Source: Ornithinibacillus sp047228935
GTDB lineage: Bacteria; Bacillota; Bacilli; Bacillales; Amphibacillaceae
DNA length: 64,000 nucleotides
NCBI RefSeq assembly: GCF_047228935.1
Contig: NZ_JBFEGG010000002.1
Span: forward strand, 558,001 to 622,000
Direction of reading: 5' to 3'
Numbering within the stretch: the stretch's first letter is position 1; every line of letters starts with the position of its first letter. This document shows positions 51,471-61,250 of this stretch, piece by piece. Under the pieces are notes generated by a model. That model was not told where the DNA came from, searched no databases, and worked only from the letters and a program-made list of their open reading frames with translations. The translations under genes were made by a program, and so were the position numbers.

Positions 51471-52805
51471 CTAGCTCACTCCTTTATTAGGCAATTTTTC
51501 TTCTGTTTGAAATTGTTGCCATCGGTTATTCACCTTAATGTACCATTCCGGTGTTAGGTTAATAACATAGTTATTTGTTTCATCTATTTGGAGGCTTAAT
51601 CGATAGCCAATTCGAATATCTTGTATATCACTTACTTTATAGGTATAGTCTCCACTCTTTAATTTATCGATAACTTCATTACCTGGAGGAATGTCATATT
51701 GAACACTACCTGCAAAATCTAACTTATATAATGGCTGTCTATGCTCGATTAGTTCATTATTAGCGAATCGCTGTTCAATTACCGATAAATTATCTAAATT
51801 AAACACCGGGTAGCCTTTATAATGCATTAAATATTGTATTTCATTGCTCGTTGTGTTGACCTGTTCTAGCTGATAATCATGTGTCCACCCTTTAAATCCA
51901 TTAATAGTAGTAATACTTCTATCAATAATATCTAAAATTGTCATCGGACTCCGAACCACATTTTGTGCCATAATATATTCCATATTCATTTTTGTTTCTC
52001 CGCCAAATACTTGCATGGATCTTGGACCATCTTGATACCAAAGAATCTGATCTGCTGTCACATTCTCAATTACGGAGGACGGGTCTGGAAATAACGCATT
52101 TTTAAGTACGGTATAAGGTAATTCATTAAACCGTAATGTGTACTTACGCATTTCAGTCGGTTGGATTGGAACATAAACTGGATACTCACTAGGCTCTAGC
52201 ATGACATACTCTTCTAGACCATTTAACTCTCTAATAATACTATCTACAAGCTCATATTTTTGTGTATTATTCACATCTGCACTAAGTTGCTGCTTTCCAT
52301 CAACAGTAAGGAAAATAAAGGTCATGGATTTATCTGATTCATCCATCGTTATATATACCCGTTGAAAATATAAATTTTCTGGCACGATATAACTATCTTG
52401 ATTATTAATCGTAAATAAACTTGGAATGATTTCCATTGGTAATTTAACCGGGAATATCATTTCCACTAAATTTTTGTCTCCTACATTTGGTCTCCCATTT
52501 GCGTCACTAACACGGAAATTATACAGTACCCATGAAGTCATATCCTCATATAAATTAATTTTATCTTCTGGGTTGGCAAAACCGAAATAGTTATCTCGCC
52601 ATTTCTTAAAAATAATATGACTAGGCTGAACTAACGTTTTTCTTGTTTCTTCTGTACCACCAAGATTTAACTCACTAGGATCTAGTAAGTGTTCTTCCTC
52701 TAATGTTTCATTATTCGGGGTATGACTCCATAGGCTATAAGTCAAAATGAGGCTAATCCCTACTAAAATTGCTAACGCATATGTTTTAAGAAGTTCTATA
52801 TTCAT
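51471..52805 (-). CDS. walH: Two-component regulatory protein WalH (YycH)
   Basis: 444 residues with one N-terminal membrane helix (8-25, ALAILVGISLILTYSLW) and a three-domain extracytoplasmic part (YycH fold), including RKYTLRFNELPYTVLKNALFPDPS. WalH and WalI form a complex that controls WalK. Its first base overlaps the walK stop (52805), a sign of tight coupling. Confidence 0.92.
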   Translation of the reverse strand: MNIELLKTYALAILVGISLILTYSLWSHTPNNETLEEEHLLDPSELNLGGTEETRKTLVQPSHIIFKKWRDNYFGFANPEDKINLYEDMTSWVLYNFRVSDANGRPNVGDKNLVEMIFPVKLPMEIIPSLFTINNQDSYIVPENLYFQRVYITMDESDKSMTFIFLTVDGKQQLSADVNNTQKYELVDSIIRELNGLEEYVMLEPSEYPVYVPIQPTEMRKYTLRFNELPYTVLKNALFPDPSSVIENVTADQILWYQDGPRSMQVFGGETKMNMEYIMAQNVVRSPMTILDIIDRSITTINGFKGWTHDYQLEQVNTTSNEIQYLMHYKGYPVFNLDNLSVIEQRFANNELIEHRQPLYKLDFAGSVQYDIPPGNEVIDKLKSGDYTYKVSDIQDIRIGYRLSLQIDETNNYVINLTPEWYIKVNNRWQQFQTEEKLPNKGVS

Positions 52806-54628
52806 TAATTATTCCTCCGCTTCTTACCCATCAGCGGGAGTGTAAATATAACCGTCGTTCCTTTGCCTTCTTTACTTTTCGCCCATATTTTCCCGTGGTG
52901 TGCTTCGACTAATTCTTTTGAGATGGCAAGACCAAGTCCTGTTCCTCCTAGTTTTCTAGTCCTTGCTTTATCAATTCGGTAGAAACGTTCAAAGATTTTC
53001 TCTAGTTTATCATACGCGATTCCCATACCCTCATCGGTAATGGAAACCATGATTTGATGTCTCTGTTTAATGACACGACACGTAACAGTTCCACCCTCTG
53101 GTGAATATTTAATCGCATTTGAAATAATATTATCAATAACCTGAATTAATTTATCTTGGTCAATCCAAACATACAGCTTCTCATTCGGTAATTCACGAAC
53201 AAATTCAATATGCTCTGGTGCGTTCATTTCAAAGCGGTCAATAACATGATGGAATAATGCAACAAAATCAGACCGTTCTTTTAACAGCTGTTGTTCCTTA
53301 TTATCCATCTTAGAAAGCTGCAGTAAGTCATTAACCATTCTAATCATACGCTCGGTCTCGTTTTGGGTAACTTCTAAAAATCTCGGCGCAATCGCTTCAT
53401 TTTTCCACTCTCCATCCATTAAAGCCTCAATATAGCTTTTCATTGTGGTAAGTGGTGTGCGTAATTCATGTGATACGTTGGAAACAAACTCCCTACGTTC
53501 TTGTTCGATTTTTTCCTGTTCGGTTACATCACTTATAACGGTAATAAAGCCTGTAATTTCATCATCGTCGTCCGTTACAGTCGAGAAGTTAGCACGGATT
53601 AGGAAAATTTCATTATCATCACTAAAATCAATAATCATCGACCCATTTTCCGGTAGCTCCGGTAAATCGATTTCTTTATCATCGAACTTTAGTACATCCA
53701 TAATGAACTCGCCATAAATTTCTTCTGGGTTTACACCAAGAAGAATTCCTGCAGGTTCATTCATTAACACAACTGCACCCGTTTCATCCGTCGCGATTAC
53801 TCCGTCAGACATATTTTCAATAACCGAATTTAACTTCCTTGTCTCTTCTTCTGTTTTCGCATAGGAATGTTTTAGCTGATCATTTAAATCATTAAACGCA
53901 ATCGCCAGTTGTCCGATTTCATCTGCTCCGTAAACATTAACCTTTTGCGTAAAATCTCCCTTACCCATTATTTGTGCTTGTCTACGCATTTCCATAATTG
54001 GCTTTGTAATAGCTCTTGCTACTAAAATCCCTAATATGGCAGAAACGACAATGGCTATCATAGTACCATTATAAAAAATTTGATTAATTTTCTCTAACTG
54101 GTCATATATGTTTTGATACGGTGCTTCCAAATAAATAACACCAACGACATTTCCATTATGATTAACAAGTGGTGTGGATTGAATGTATAAGAGATTATCA
54201 TCTGAATCCTCAACTTTTTGAATCCGTTCTTCTCCTATGACAATTGTTTTATTTATAACATCTCTTGTATCCTTTTTACCGATTTTGTCATGATCACTAT
54301 AATTATTAGTTGCTAAAACCTTGCCTTGACCATCGACTACGATTAAATCCCATGAACTATCTGTATTAATATCTCGAATAATCCCTTGTACATCTTCTTG
54401 AAGTGTTGTTTCATCCTCTTCTGTTCGTTCCTTACTAAAGGCATCTTCTAGATAGTGACTTAACACTTCAATTCTTCCATTGATGGACGTTTCAAAATTA
54501 CTGGTTAATTCCTTTTCCAATGACGAAGTAAAGTATGAACCAATAATTTGTATCGCTAGTAAAATTAAAAGAATATAAATTAGCGTTAATTTTAATTGTA
54601 TCGAGCGAAAAAAGCCGACTTTATGCAT
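52805..54628 (-). CDS. walK: Sensor histidine kinase WalK
   Basis: 607 residues. Two membrane helices (9-32 and 183-205) flank an extracytoplasmic PAS-like domain. Then follow HAMP (to about 260), a cytoplasmic PAS (262-370), the HisKA site with His387 in FVSNVSHELRTPL, and an ATPase domain with IDNIISNAIKYSPEGG and GTGLGLAISKELV. It senses cell-wall state and phosphorylates WalR. This is the essential peptidoglycan-homeostasis system of Firmicutes. It lies 5 bp behind walR. Confidence 0.95.
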   Translation of the reverse strand: MHKVGFFRSIQLKLTLIYILLILLAIQIIGSYFTSSLEKELTSNFETSINGRIEVLSHYLEDAFSKERTEEDETTLQEDVQGIIRDINTDSSWDLIVVDGQGKVLATNNYSDHDKIGKKDTRDVINKTIVIGEERIQKVEDSDDNLLYIQSTPLVNHNGNVVGVIYLEAPYQNIYDQLEKINQIFYNGTMIAIVVSAILGILVARAITKPIMEMRRQAQIMGKGDFTQKVNVYGADEIGQLAIAFNDLNDQLKHSYAKTEEETRKLNSVIENMSDGVIATDETGAVVLMNEPAGILLGVNPEEIYGEFIMDVLKFDDKEIDLPELPENGSMIIDFSDDNEIFLIRANFSTVTDDDDEITGFITVISDVTEQEKIEQERREFVSNVSHELRTPLTTMKSYIEALMDGEWKNEAIAPRFLEVTQNETERMIRMVNDLLQLSKMDNKEQQLLKERSDFVALFHHVIDRFEMNAPEHIEFVRELPNEKLYVWIDQDKLIQVIDNIISNAIKYSPEGGTVTCRVIKQRHQIMVSITDEGMGIAYDKLEKIFERFYRIDKARTRKLGGTGLGLAISKELVEAHHGKIWAKSKEGKGTTVIFTLPLMGKKRRNN

Positions 54629-54633
54629 AGAAC

Positions 54634-55341
54634 CTACTCCTGATCAGGATTACGTAAATAATATCCAACTCCACGACGTGTTACAATCCACATTGGGTTA
54701 CTTGGATTTTCTTCAATTTTTTCTCTTAGCCTTCTTACTGTAACGTCAACGGTTCTAACATCACCAAAATAGTCATAACCCCATACCGTTTCTAGCAAAT
54801 GTTCACGTGTCATCACTTGGCCGATATGTCGAGCTAAGTAATGTAACAATTCAAATTCTCGGTGGGTTAATTCAATCTCCTTACCATCTCGTGAGACCGT
54901 ATAGGCATCTGGGTGAATTGTTAAAGAGCCAATTGTAATATCCTTATTTTCTCTCGTTGCATCATCCGGTACATGTTGTTGTCTTCTTAGATTCGCCTTT
55001 ACACGTGCAATTAACTCTCTGTTACTAAATGGCTTTGTAACATAGTCATCTGCGCCCATTTCAAGACCTAATACTTTATCAATTTCAGAATCTTTCGCTG
55101 TTAGCATAATAATAGGCATCGTTTTCGTCTTTCTAATTTCGCGGCAAACTTCATTACCATCTTTATTCGGTAACATAATGTCTAATAAGATTAAATCTGG
55201 ATTTTCCGATTCTGCTAATTTAATTGCCTCGTCTCCATCATTAGCGACAACAACTTCATAACCTTCTTTTTCTAAATTAAATTTCAATATATCCGCAATC
55301 GGTTGTTCATCATCTACAACTAAAATTTTCTGTGCCATCAT
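54634..55341 (-). CDS. walR: Response regulator WalR
   Basis: 235 residues. Receiver domain (1-120) with the acidic pocket DDE at 10-12, phospho-acceptor Asp54 in LLDIMLPNKDG and Lys in TKPF, then an OmpR-type winged helix (135-230) with EFELLHYLARHIG, VWGYDYFGDVRTVDVTVRRLREKIE. Two tandem ATGs stand behind AAGGATG; either could start. Controls autolysin genes; a matching WalR box lies before the M23 hydrolase gene just upstream (57284). Confidence 0.95.
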   Translation of the reverse strand: MMAQKILVVDDEQPIADILKFNLEKEGYEVVVANDGDEAIKLAESENPDLILLDIMLPNKDGNEVCREIRKTKTMPIIMLTAKDSEIDKVLGLEMGADDYVTKPFSNRELIARVKANLRRQQHVPDDATRENKDITIGSLTIHPDAYTVSRDGKEIELTHREFELLHYLARHIGQVMTREHLLETVWGYDYFGDVRTVDVTVRRLREKIEENPSNPMWIVTRRGVGYYLRNPDQE

Positions 55342-55531
55342 AACACATCCTTTTTTTATATTTTAAGTTTATATATATTCGAATGAAGCCTTTAATTTTA
55401 AGTGTATATCCTATATTTTAACTTACTTTTTCCTAAATGTCTTGTTCCTAAAGACGGATTAGAGCGGACTGGCTTGTATACATCTTATAAAAATTGAATT
55501 ACTCCTGTTCCTGTAGAAAAACATCCCTACT

Positions 55532-55571
55532 AAAAAAACTGACTCACAATAGTCATCATGAGTCAGCTTTT
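55532..55571 (-). terminator. Terminator of the M23 hydrolase gene
   Basis: CTGACTCA and TGAGTCAG pair (55539-55566), with TTTTTTT on the minus strand. Confidence 0.7.
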
Positions 55572-55577
55572 TCTATG

Positions 55578-57053
55578 TTAATTTAAATAATTTAATGGAT
55601 TTTGTAATGCACCATTCTTATAGACTTCAAAGTGTAAATGCACCCCTGTTGAATTTCCAGTCGAGCCCATTACACCAATCTGTTGACCTTTTTGAACGAC
55701 TTGTCCAACTTTTACATTGATTGAAGACAAATGTGCGTAAATGGTCTTCATTCCATTATTATGATTAATTTCAATCTTATTCCCAAAGCTACCTTGATAA
55801 CCGGCGAATACGACTGTTCCATTATCAGCAGCTAAAATCGAGCGGTTAGACGGACCAGCAATATCAATTCCTTTATGGTACGATCCCCAGCGGTATCCAA
55901 CATGACTGGAAATATATCCACCAACTGCTGGCCAGCTTAAGTTTCCTGTACCTCGAGACGGGATTACTTTTGTACCTTTAACAATTACTTTATTAACAGC
56001 TTCTTTGGTAACTTCCTCTTCTAACACATCACGATTAGTGACTTTACCATTTCGAATCTCTACAGCATAATGAACAACTTTCTCACCGTCAGAACCTTGT
56101 TGCTTAACCTTTTGATCACCTTTGAATAAATCGTCTGATTCTACTATCTCGGTTTCATAGTTGATCTCTTCTTTTTTCTTTTCTTCTTTTTTCACAACTA
56201 CATCTACAAATGGTTTTAATTCTGTTACATTTACTTCTTGTCCAATTTGGATAAGCGTATCTTCCTTAATGGAAGGGTTTAACTCTAGCAAAGTTTCTAA
56301 GGACAGATCGTATTTAGAGGCGATTGACCCTAATACTTCACCCTCTTGAACCGTATGTTTTTCCTCTTTAAGGGTGCCTTTTTCTAGTAACTTTAGACCG
56401 TCTGCTACAGTTAAAACTTCTTTCGGATTAACTTTTTTCGTAGAATATGAAACATCCTTTGATAACGCAACGTCTAATATAATAGATTCGCCAACTGCAA
56501 TGTCTGCTGGTTCAAAAGGAGTATCAACGATTTGGGGACCGTTAGACTCTTCTACAGTAGACTTTGCGGATTCTATTAATTCTAGTGTTTCTTTATCAAT
56601 ATACTTTAATTTATAATCTTCAATGACCTTTTTAGCGTCCATTTCATCTTCAAAATATCCAACGACTTCATCACCAATTGAAAGCTCGACAGCATCTGCT
56701 TTCACAGTTAGATTCTCTTCTAAATATTTCGTGATAGCGTCATTGTGATATGTAGGATTAAATACTAACTCTGAAACGAATTTAACATTTTCTCCTATAT
56801 CTAGGTCAATATCCTCATATTTTCCTTGTGCTTGTTGAAGTTTCTCATTTATGATCTCTTCCACAATTTGTTGGTCACTCACTTGACCGATATGCTTCCC
56901 ATTTACATAAACATGGTGTACTTTGCCTACATTAGTGGATTCCTCTGCAAAGACTATTCCCGTTAGTAGTACGGATATAATCCCAGTACCAATAATGGCT
57001 CTCTTAAGCAGACTATTTTTCTGCTTAATTTGCTTTTCTTTTCCCGAGAACAC
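55578..57053 (-). CDS. M23 peptidoglycan hydrolase with LysM and G5 domains
   Basis: 491 residues from GTG 57053 behind GGGGGG. A membrane anchor or signal (19-38) is followed by a long N-terminal module, then LysM (about 238-285, HTVQEGEVLGSIASKYDLSLETLLELNP), a G5 domain (290-370) and the M23 endopeptidase (about 385-491) with metal ligands in HKGIDIA (H..D) and the final HLHFE. It cleaves peptide cross-links at the cell wall. A WalR box about 230 bp upstream suggests control by the adjacent walRK system. Confidence 0.88.
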   Translation of the reverse strand: MFSGKEKQIKQKNSLLKRAIIGTGIISVLLTGIVFAEESTNVGKVHHVYVNGKHIGQVSDQQIVEEIINEKLQQAQGKYEDIDLDIGENVKFVSELVFNPTYHNDAITKYLEENLTVKADAVELSIGDEVVGYFEDEMDAKKVIEDYKLKYIDKETLELIESAKSTVEESNGPQIVDTPFEPADIAVGESIILDVALSKDVSYSTKKVNPKEVLTVADGLKLLEKGTLKEEKHTVQEGEVLGSIASKYDLSLETLLELNPSIKEDTLIQIGQEVNVTELKPFVDVVVKKEEKKKEEINYETEIVESDDLFKGDQKVKQQGSDGEKVVHYAVEIRNGKVTNRDVLEEEVTKEAVNKVIVKGTKVIPSRGTGNLSWPAVGGYISSHVGYRWGSYHKGIDIAGPSNRSILAADNGTVVFAGYQGSFGNKIEINHNNGMKTIYAHLSSINVKVGQVVQKGQQIGVMGSTGNSTGVHLHFEVYKNGALQNPLNYLN

Positions 57054-57283
57054 GCGATTCCCCCCTATTACTATATGAATATATATATTTATCTACTTTT
57101 TTTATAGATTAAAAGACCTATGTTTACCCTTTATTAATCTATCATAATTTTAATAGGGTGGGAACAACATCCGCCCTTTTGTAAACAAATTGTATAATTA
57201 GCTACATAATTTTCTAAAATCATTGTATTTTCATCCGATATTATGTTGAAAATGGCGTGTTTTTCCCAAAAATATACATTTTG
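57054..57283. other. Leader region of the M23 hydrolase
   Basis: AT-rich, no gene. It must hold the promoter, transcribed on the minus strand; candidate -10 hexamers such as TACAAT occur but no single one stands out. Confidence 0.5.
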
Positions 57284-57300
57284 TTTACATTTGTGTAACA
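57284..57300 (-). promoter_or_regulatory. WalR binding site
   Basis: On the minus strand TGTTAC-ACAAA-TGTAAA exactly fits TGTWAH-N5-TGTWAH, the WalR consensus. It points towards the M23 hydrolase, 231 bp before its start codon. A position this far upstream fits activation. Confidence 0.75.
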
Positions 57301-57555
57301 TTATGTAATATATTTTCGAGTGGTGCGATTATAATGAAGCGAACAGAAAGAGGTTGTCATTGCTTTTTTTTAGGTGGGTTGTGTAAATAAATTCATGAGC
57401 GTGGTTATCATCATACTTTTTACCGGTTTTAAGTGAAAAAACATGCTCACGACGTTTTTTCGTTAATTACTAGCAAACATGATGATGAGCAAGCCTCTCA
57501 TAGTATTTTTTCATATACTTAAAGATCATCATGACCGACCAATTTATACAAAAAA

Positions 57556-57577
57556 ATGAGAGCATATCAGCTCTCAT
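57556..57577 (-). terminator. Terminator of purA
   Basis: ATGAGAGC and GCTCTCAT pair around a 6-base loop, followed by TTTTTT on the minus strand, 7 bp past the purA stop. Confidence 0.8.
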
Positions 57578-57583
57578 CTTTTA

Positions 57584-58873
57584 TTAATTTCCATAAACCC
57601 CACGTACTAAGTTCGTTTGTGTTCTATCTGGCCCTACGGAGAAGATAGATAACGGGATTTGAGTTAGTTGGGCAATTCGTTCTAAATAATGACGGGCATT
57701 GGCAGGAAGCTCGTGTAAGCTTTTTACATTCGTAATATCCTCTGTCCAACCAGGCATTTCTTCATAAACTGGTTCACATTCCGCTAATACTTTCAGGCTA
57801 GCAGGGAATTCTTCCATAATCTCGCCCTTATATTTATAAGCGACACAAATCTTCAATGTCTCAATTCCAGTTAATACGTCAATAGAGTTTAACGATAAAT
57901 CCGTAATTCCACTTACTCTTCTAGCATGGCGAACAACGACACTATCGAACCAACCAACACGGCGTGGTCTTCCAGTAGTGGTCCCATACTCGCGGCCAAC
58001 TTCACGAATTTGATTACCAATTTCATCATGTAGTTCTGTTGGGAATGGACCATCACCTACTCGGGTTGTGTAAGCTTTTGAGACACCGACGACATGCTTA
58101 ATTTTCGTAGGTCCAACACCTGAACCAATCGTTACTCCTCCAGCAATCGGGTTAGAAGATGTAACAAATGGGTAGGTTCCTTGGTCGATATCTAGCATTA
58201 CCCCTTGGGCACCTTCAAATAACACGCGACGCCCTTCATCAAGCGCATCATTTAAGACAACAGACGTATCACATACGTATTTTGCCATTTGTTGTCCATA
58301 CTCATAATACTCTTCTAGAATATCTTCAACTTTTAATGGCTCCACTTCGTATACTTTTTCAAATAGACGATTTTTTTCTCTTAAGTTTTGCTCTAGTTTT
58401 TCATGGAAAGTATCTTTATCTAAAAGATCGGCAATACGGATTCCAGAACGTGCTGCTTTATCCATATATGCTGGTCCGATTCCTTTTTTCGTTGTACCGA
58501 TTTTATTGATACCTTTTTCTTCTTCTTGCAAAATATCTAATTTTAAATGATATGGCAAAATAACATGAGCACGATTGGAAATTCTTAAATTGTCAGTTGA
58601 AACATTTCTCTCATGTAAATAAGCAATCTCTTCTACAAACGCTTTTGGATCAATAACCATACCGTTACCTAATACACAAATCTTCTCTTTAAAAAAGATT
58701 CCGGATGGGATTAGGTGAAGCTTATACGTAATTCCATCAAATTTAATCGTATGGCCAGCGTTGTTACCACCTTGATAACGAGCAACAACTTCTGCGTTTT
58801 GTGATAAATAATCTGTGATTTTTCCTTTTCCTTCGTCACCCCATTGGGTTCCGACTACTACTACTGAGGACAT
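57584..58873 (-). CDS. purA: Adenylosuccinate synthetase
   Basis: 429 residues from ATG 58873, with GGAGGTGCGCT before it; the frame is open to 58966 but family length and the ribosome site fix 58873. The GTP-binding GTQWGDEGKGK at residues 8-18, NNAGHT, TTKKGIGP and STGRPRR-like TTGRPRRVGW are all present. The enzyme joins IMP and aspartate with GTP in AMP synthesis. A PurR-controlled promoter lies upstream. Confidence 0.95.
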   Translation of the reverse strand: MSSVVVVGTQWGDEGKGKITDYLSQNAEVVARYQGGNNAGHTIKFDGITYKLHLIPSGIFFKEKICVLGNGMVIDPKAFVEEIAYLHERNVSTDNLRISNRAHVILPYHLKLDILQEEEKGINKIGTTKKGIGPAYMDKAARSGIRIADLLDKDTFHEKLEQNLREKNRLFEKVYEVEPLKVEDILEEYYEYGQQMAKYVCDTSVVLNDALDEGRRVLFEGAQGVMLDIDQGTYPFVTSSNPIAGGVTIGSGVGPTKIKHVVGVSKAYTTRVGDGPFPTELHDEIGNQIREVGREYGTTTGRPRRVGWFDSVVVRHARRVSGITDLSLNSIDVLTGIETLKICVAYKYKGEIMEEFPASLKVLAECEPVYEEMPGWTEDITNVKSLHELPANARHYLERIAQLTQIPLSIFSVGPDRTQTNLVRGVYGN

Positions 58874-58928
58874 AGCGCACCTCCATGATTTATACACATT
58901 ATATGTGTTTTGTTTAATTCCATTGGTT

Positions 58929-58957
58929 AGTGTACCAGTGATTTGATAAATAGTCAA
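58929..58957 (-). promoter_or_regulatory. Vegetative promoter of purA
   Basis: On the minus strand TTGACT (58957-58952), a 17-bp spacer and TACACT (58934-58929) form a good sigma-A promoter, 56 bp before the ATG. Confidence 0.7.
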
Positions 58958-58960
58958 TGT

Positions 58961-59004
58961 AAACACGAATGATAGTTTAGTTTGATAATTTATTGTTCGG
59001 TAAT
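58961..59004. promoter_or_regulatory. PurR boxes upstream of purA
   Basis: On the minus strand ATTACCGAACAAT (59004-58992) fits AWWWCCGAACWWT exactly. On the plus strand a weaker inverted copy with the CGAA core (58961-58973) lies 18 bp away. Paired inverted boxes just upstream of the -35 are the arrangement bound by PurR in Bacillus. Confidence 0.7.
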
Positions 59005-59126
59005 TTGTAATACAATTATTGTTTTGGTGGGTTTTATGGCAGGTGTTAGTTATAGTTTAACTCTTTAGGTTGGGAATATCCGTTAATTTTCAAGATACTA
59101 GAAATCTTGGTAAGTGCATCTAACCC

Positions 59127-59245
59127 GCTCCCGGAAATATACTTCGCTTTCCATGGGCGGCTGGTGAGCCCCTCAGAGCTAAAGCTCTTTTCGGGTCTCT
59201 CCGATGCCTATCCTCCCATAGGAGTCTCCGTATATTTCCGGGAGC
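59127..59245. repeat. 119-bp palindromic intergenic repeat
   Basis: Outer arms GCTCCCGGAAATATAC and GTATATTTCCGGGAGC pair over 16 bases. Inside are a GGCGG-TGGTGAGCC segment, an AGAGCT-AAAGCTCT hairpin and a TCCTCCCATAGGA hairpin. It is more GC-rich than its surroundings. Elements with this plan (CCGGAAATAT...GGCGGCTGGTGAGCC) occur in many copies in Bacillaceae genomes, from memory, and resemble MITE- or REP-like elements. Confidence 0.65.
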
Positions 59246-59397
59246 TCGTATAGTTTAATATCTTTTTTAGTTATCCATCTTATCAATGACTCTCCTTATA
59301 ATTTCATAATCATCTATTTCTATTAAATTAACTCTAATAACTACATACAAAGTCCCCCCTATCACCTCAAAACAAAAAAACAGCCCATAATAGGCTG

Positions 59398-60768
59398 TTA
59401 TGCATGAATTGGTTCTGGTGGGATATCGCTTGATTGGTAGCGATGGTCCAGGTCTACGAATTTATTATATTCTTTTACAAATGCAAGTTCTACGGTTCCT
59501 ACTGGGCCGTTACGTTGTTTTGCAAGAATGATTTCAATAATATTTTGTTTCTCTGTTTCTTTATCATAGTAATCATCACGGTATAGGAAGCCTACAATAT
59601 CGGCATCCTGCTCGATACTTCCTGATTCACGAAGGTCAGACATCATTGGACGTTTGTCCTGACGTTGTTCCACCCCACGAGAAAGCTGTGATAGTGCAAT
59701 TAATGGCACATTTAATTCACGAGCTAGTCCTTTTAAAGAACGGGAAATCTCTGAAACTTCTTGTTGACGGTTTTCACCTGGTTTACCACTACCTTGAATG
59801 AGCTGTAGGTAGTCGATTAAAATCATACCTAGACCATGTTCTTGCTTTAGACGGCGACACTTAGAACGGATTTCACTTACGCGGATACCTGGTGTATCAT
59901 CAATAAAAATACCAGCATTCGATAAACTACCCATTGCCATCGTCAGCTTGCTCCAGTCATCTGGCTCTAACTTACCATTACGAAGACGGGTTGCATCAAT
60001 ATTACCTTCCGCACATAAAATACGTTGTACGAGCTGATCTGCTCCCATCTCCAAACTAAAGATCGCAACATTTTCATTCGTGTTTACTGCAACATTTTGC
60101 GCAATATTTAAGGCAAAGGCCGTTTTACCAACCGAAGGACGGGCCGCAACGATAATTAAATCATTGCGCTGGAAACCGGATGTCATTTTATCTAAGTCAC
60201 GGTAACCAGTTGGAATCCCAGTAACATCTGCCTTACTACGATGTAGCATTTCAATTTTATCGTACACGTCAATTAATACATCTTTAATTTGCTTAAAGCT
60301 TCCAGTATTCTTACGTCCAGAAACCTCTAGAATACTTTTTTCCGCTTCATTTAGAACGTCCTCAACCTCATCCTCACGTGCAAAGGTTGTCGTCACAATA
60401 TCGGTTGCTGTTCTGATTAGACGACGAAGGACAGCTTTTTCTTCTACGATTTTTGCATAATATTCAATGTTTGCTGCTGTTGGGACACTTTCTGCCAGCT
60501 GTGTTAAATAGGTAACTCCACCTGCTTCTTCTAGTTGCTGACTATTGGAAAGAGCAGTAGTCACCGTAACTAAATCAATCGGTTCCCCTCTGTCAGAAAG
60601 CTTTAACATGATTTCAAATATTCGTTGGTGACTTGCTCGGTAAAAGTCACCTGGCAAAAGTAGCTCAGATGCCGTTGAAAATGCTTCTGGTTCAAGAAAG
60701 ATAGCGCCAATTACAGCTTGTTCTGCTTCAATATTATGTGGTGGAGTTCTATCATTCCATTCACTCAT
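59398..60768 (-). CDS. dnaB: Replicative DNA helicase (DnaB type; dnaC in Bacillus)
   Basis: 456 residues. N-terminal DnaB domain (PPHNIEAEQAVIGAIF) and the RecA-like motor with Walker A ARPSVGKTAF, Walker B MILIDYLQLI, and DLRESGSIEQDADIV. It unwinds DNA at the fork as a hexamer. It follows rplI by 35 bp on the same strand, as in Bacillus. Confidence 0.95.
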   Translation of the reverse strand: MSEWNDRTPPHNIEAEQAVIGAIFLEPEAFSTASELLLPGDFYRASHQRIFEIMLKLSDRGEPIDLVTVTTALSNSQQLEEAGGVTYLTQLAESVPTAANIEYYAKIVEEKAVLRRLIRTATDIVTTTFAREDEVEDVLNEAEKSILEVSGRKNTGSFKQIKDVLIDVYDKIEMLHRSKADVTGIPTGYRDLDKMTSGFQRNDLIIVAARPSVGKTAFALNIAQNVAVNTNENVAIFSLEMGADQLVQRILCAEGNIDATRLRNGKLEPDDWSKLTMAMGSLSNAGIFIDDTPGIRVSEIRSKCRRLKQEHGLGMILIDYLQLIQGSGKPGENRQQEVSEISRSLKGLARELNVPLIALSQLSRGVEQRQDKRPMMSDLRESGSIEQDADIVGFLYRDDYYDKETEKQNIIEIILAKQRNGPVGTVELAFVKEYNKFVDLDHRYQSSDIPPEPIHA

Positions 60769-60803
60769 AATTAGTTTCCTCCTTTAACCGTAGCACTTGT
60801 ACC

Positions 60804-61250
60804 TTACTGTTCAACAACATGTACTTTAACCGTCCCTGTCACTTCAGGGTGAAGTTTAATCGGTACATTTGTATAACCTAAAGCACGAATTGGGTTTTCT
60901 AATTCGATCTTACGTTTATCTATTTTAATGCCATGTTTTTTGTTTAGTACATCCGCAATTTGTTTGCTTGTAATGGAGCCAAACAGTCTTCCACCATCGC
61001 CTGATTTAGCTTCTAATTTCACTTCTAAGCTTTCTAGTTTGGTTTTTAATTGTTCCGCTTCTTCTTTTTCCTCTTGCTCTAGTTGTTTTGTTTTACGCTT
61101 TTGTGCTTCTAACGCTTTTAAATTACCAGGGGTTGCTTCCTCGGCAAGATTGTTTTTTAGTAAGAAGTTTCTTGCATAACCATCGGATACATTTTTAATT
61201 TCACCTTTTTTCCCTTTACCTTTAACGTCTTGTAGAAAAATTACTCTCAT
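60804..61250 (-). CDS. rplI: 50S ribosomal protein L9
   Basis: 148 residues with the L9 N-terminal domain MRVIFLQDVKGKGKKGEIKNVSDGYARNFLLKNNLA, a long connecting helix and a C-terminal RNA-binding domain (SGDGGRLFGSIT). It binds 23S rRNA. Its start overlaps the gdpP stop by 4 bases. Confidence 0.97.
   Translation of the reverse strand: MRVIFLQDVKGKGKKGEIKNVSDGYARNFLLKNNLAEEATPGNLKALEAQKRKTKQLEQEEKEEAEQLKTKLESLEVKLEAKSGDGGRLFGSITSKQIADVLNKKHGIKIDKRKIELENPIRALGYTNVPIKLHPEVTGTVKVHVVEQ

Noticed and set aside
57301..57318. Second WalR box on the plus strand (TGTAAC..TGTAAT)
   Set aside because: The spacing between the hexamers is four, not five, and no plus-strand gene follows.
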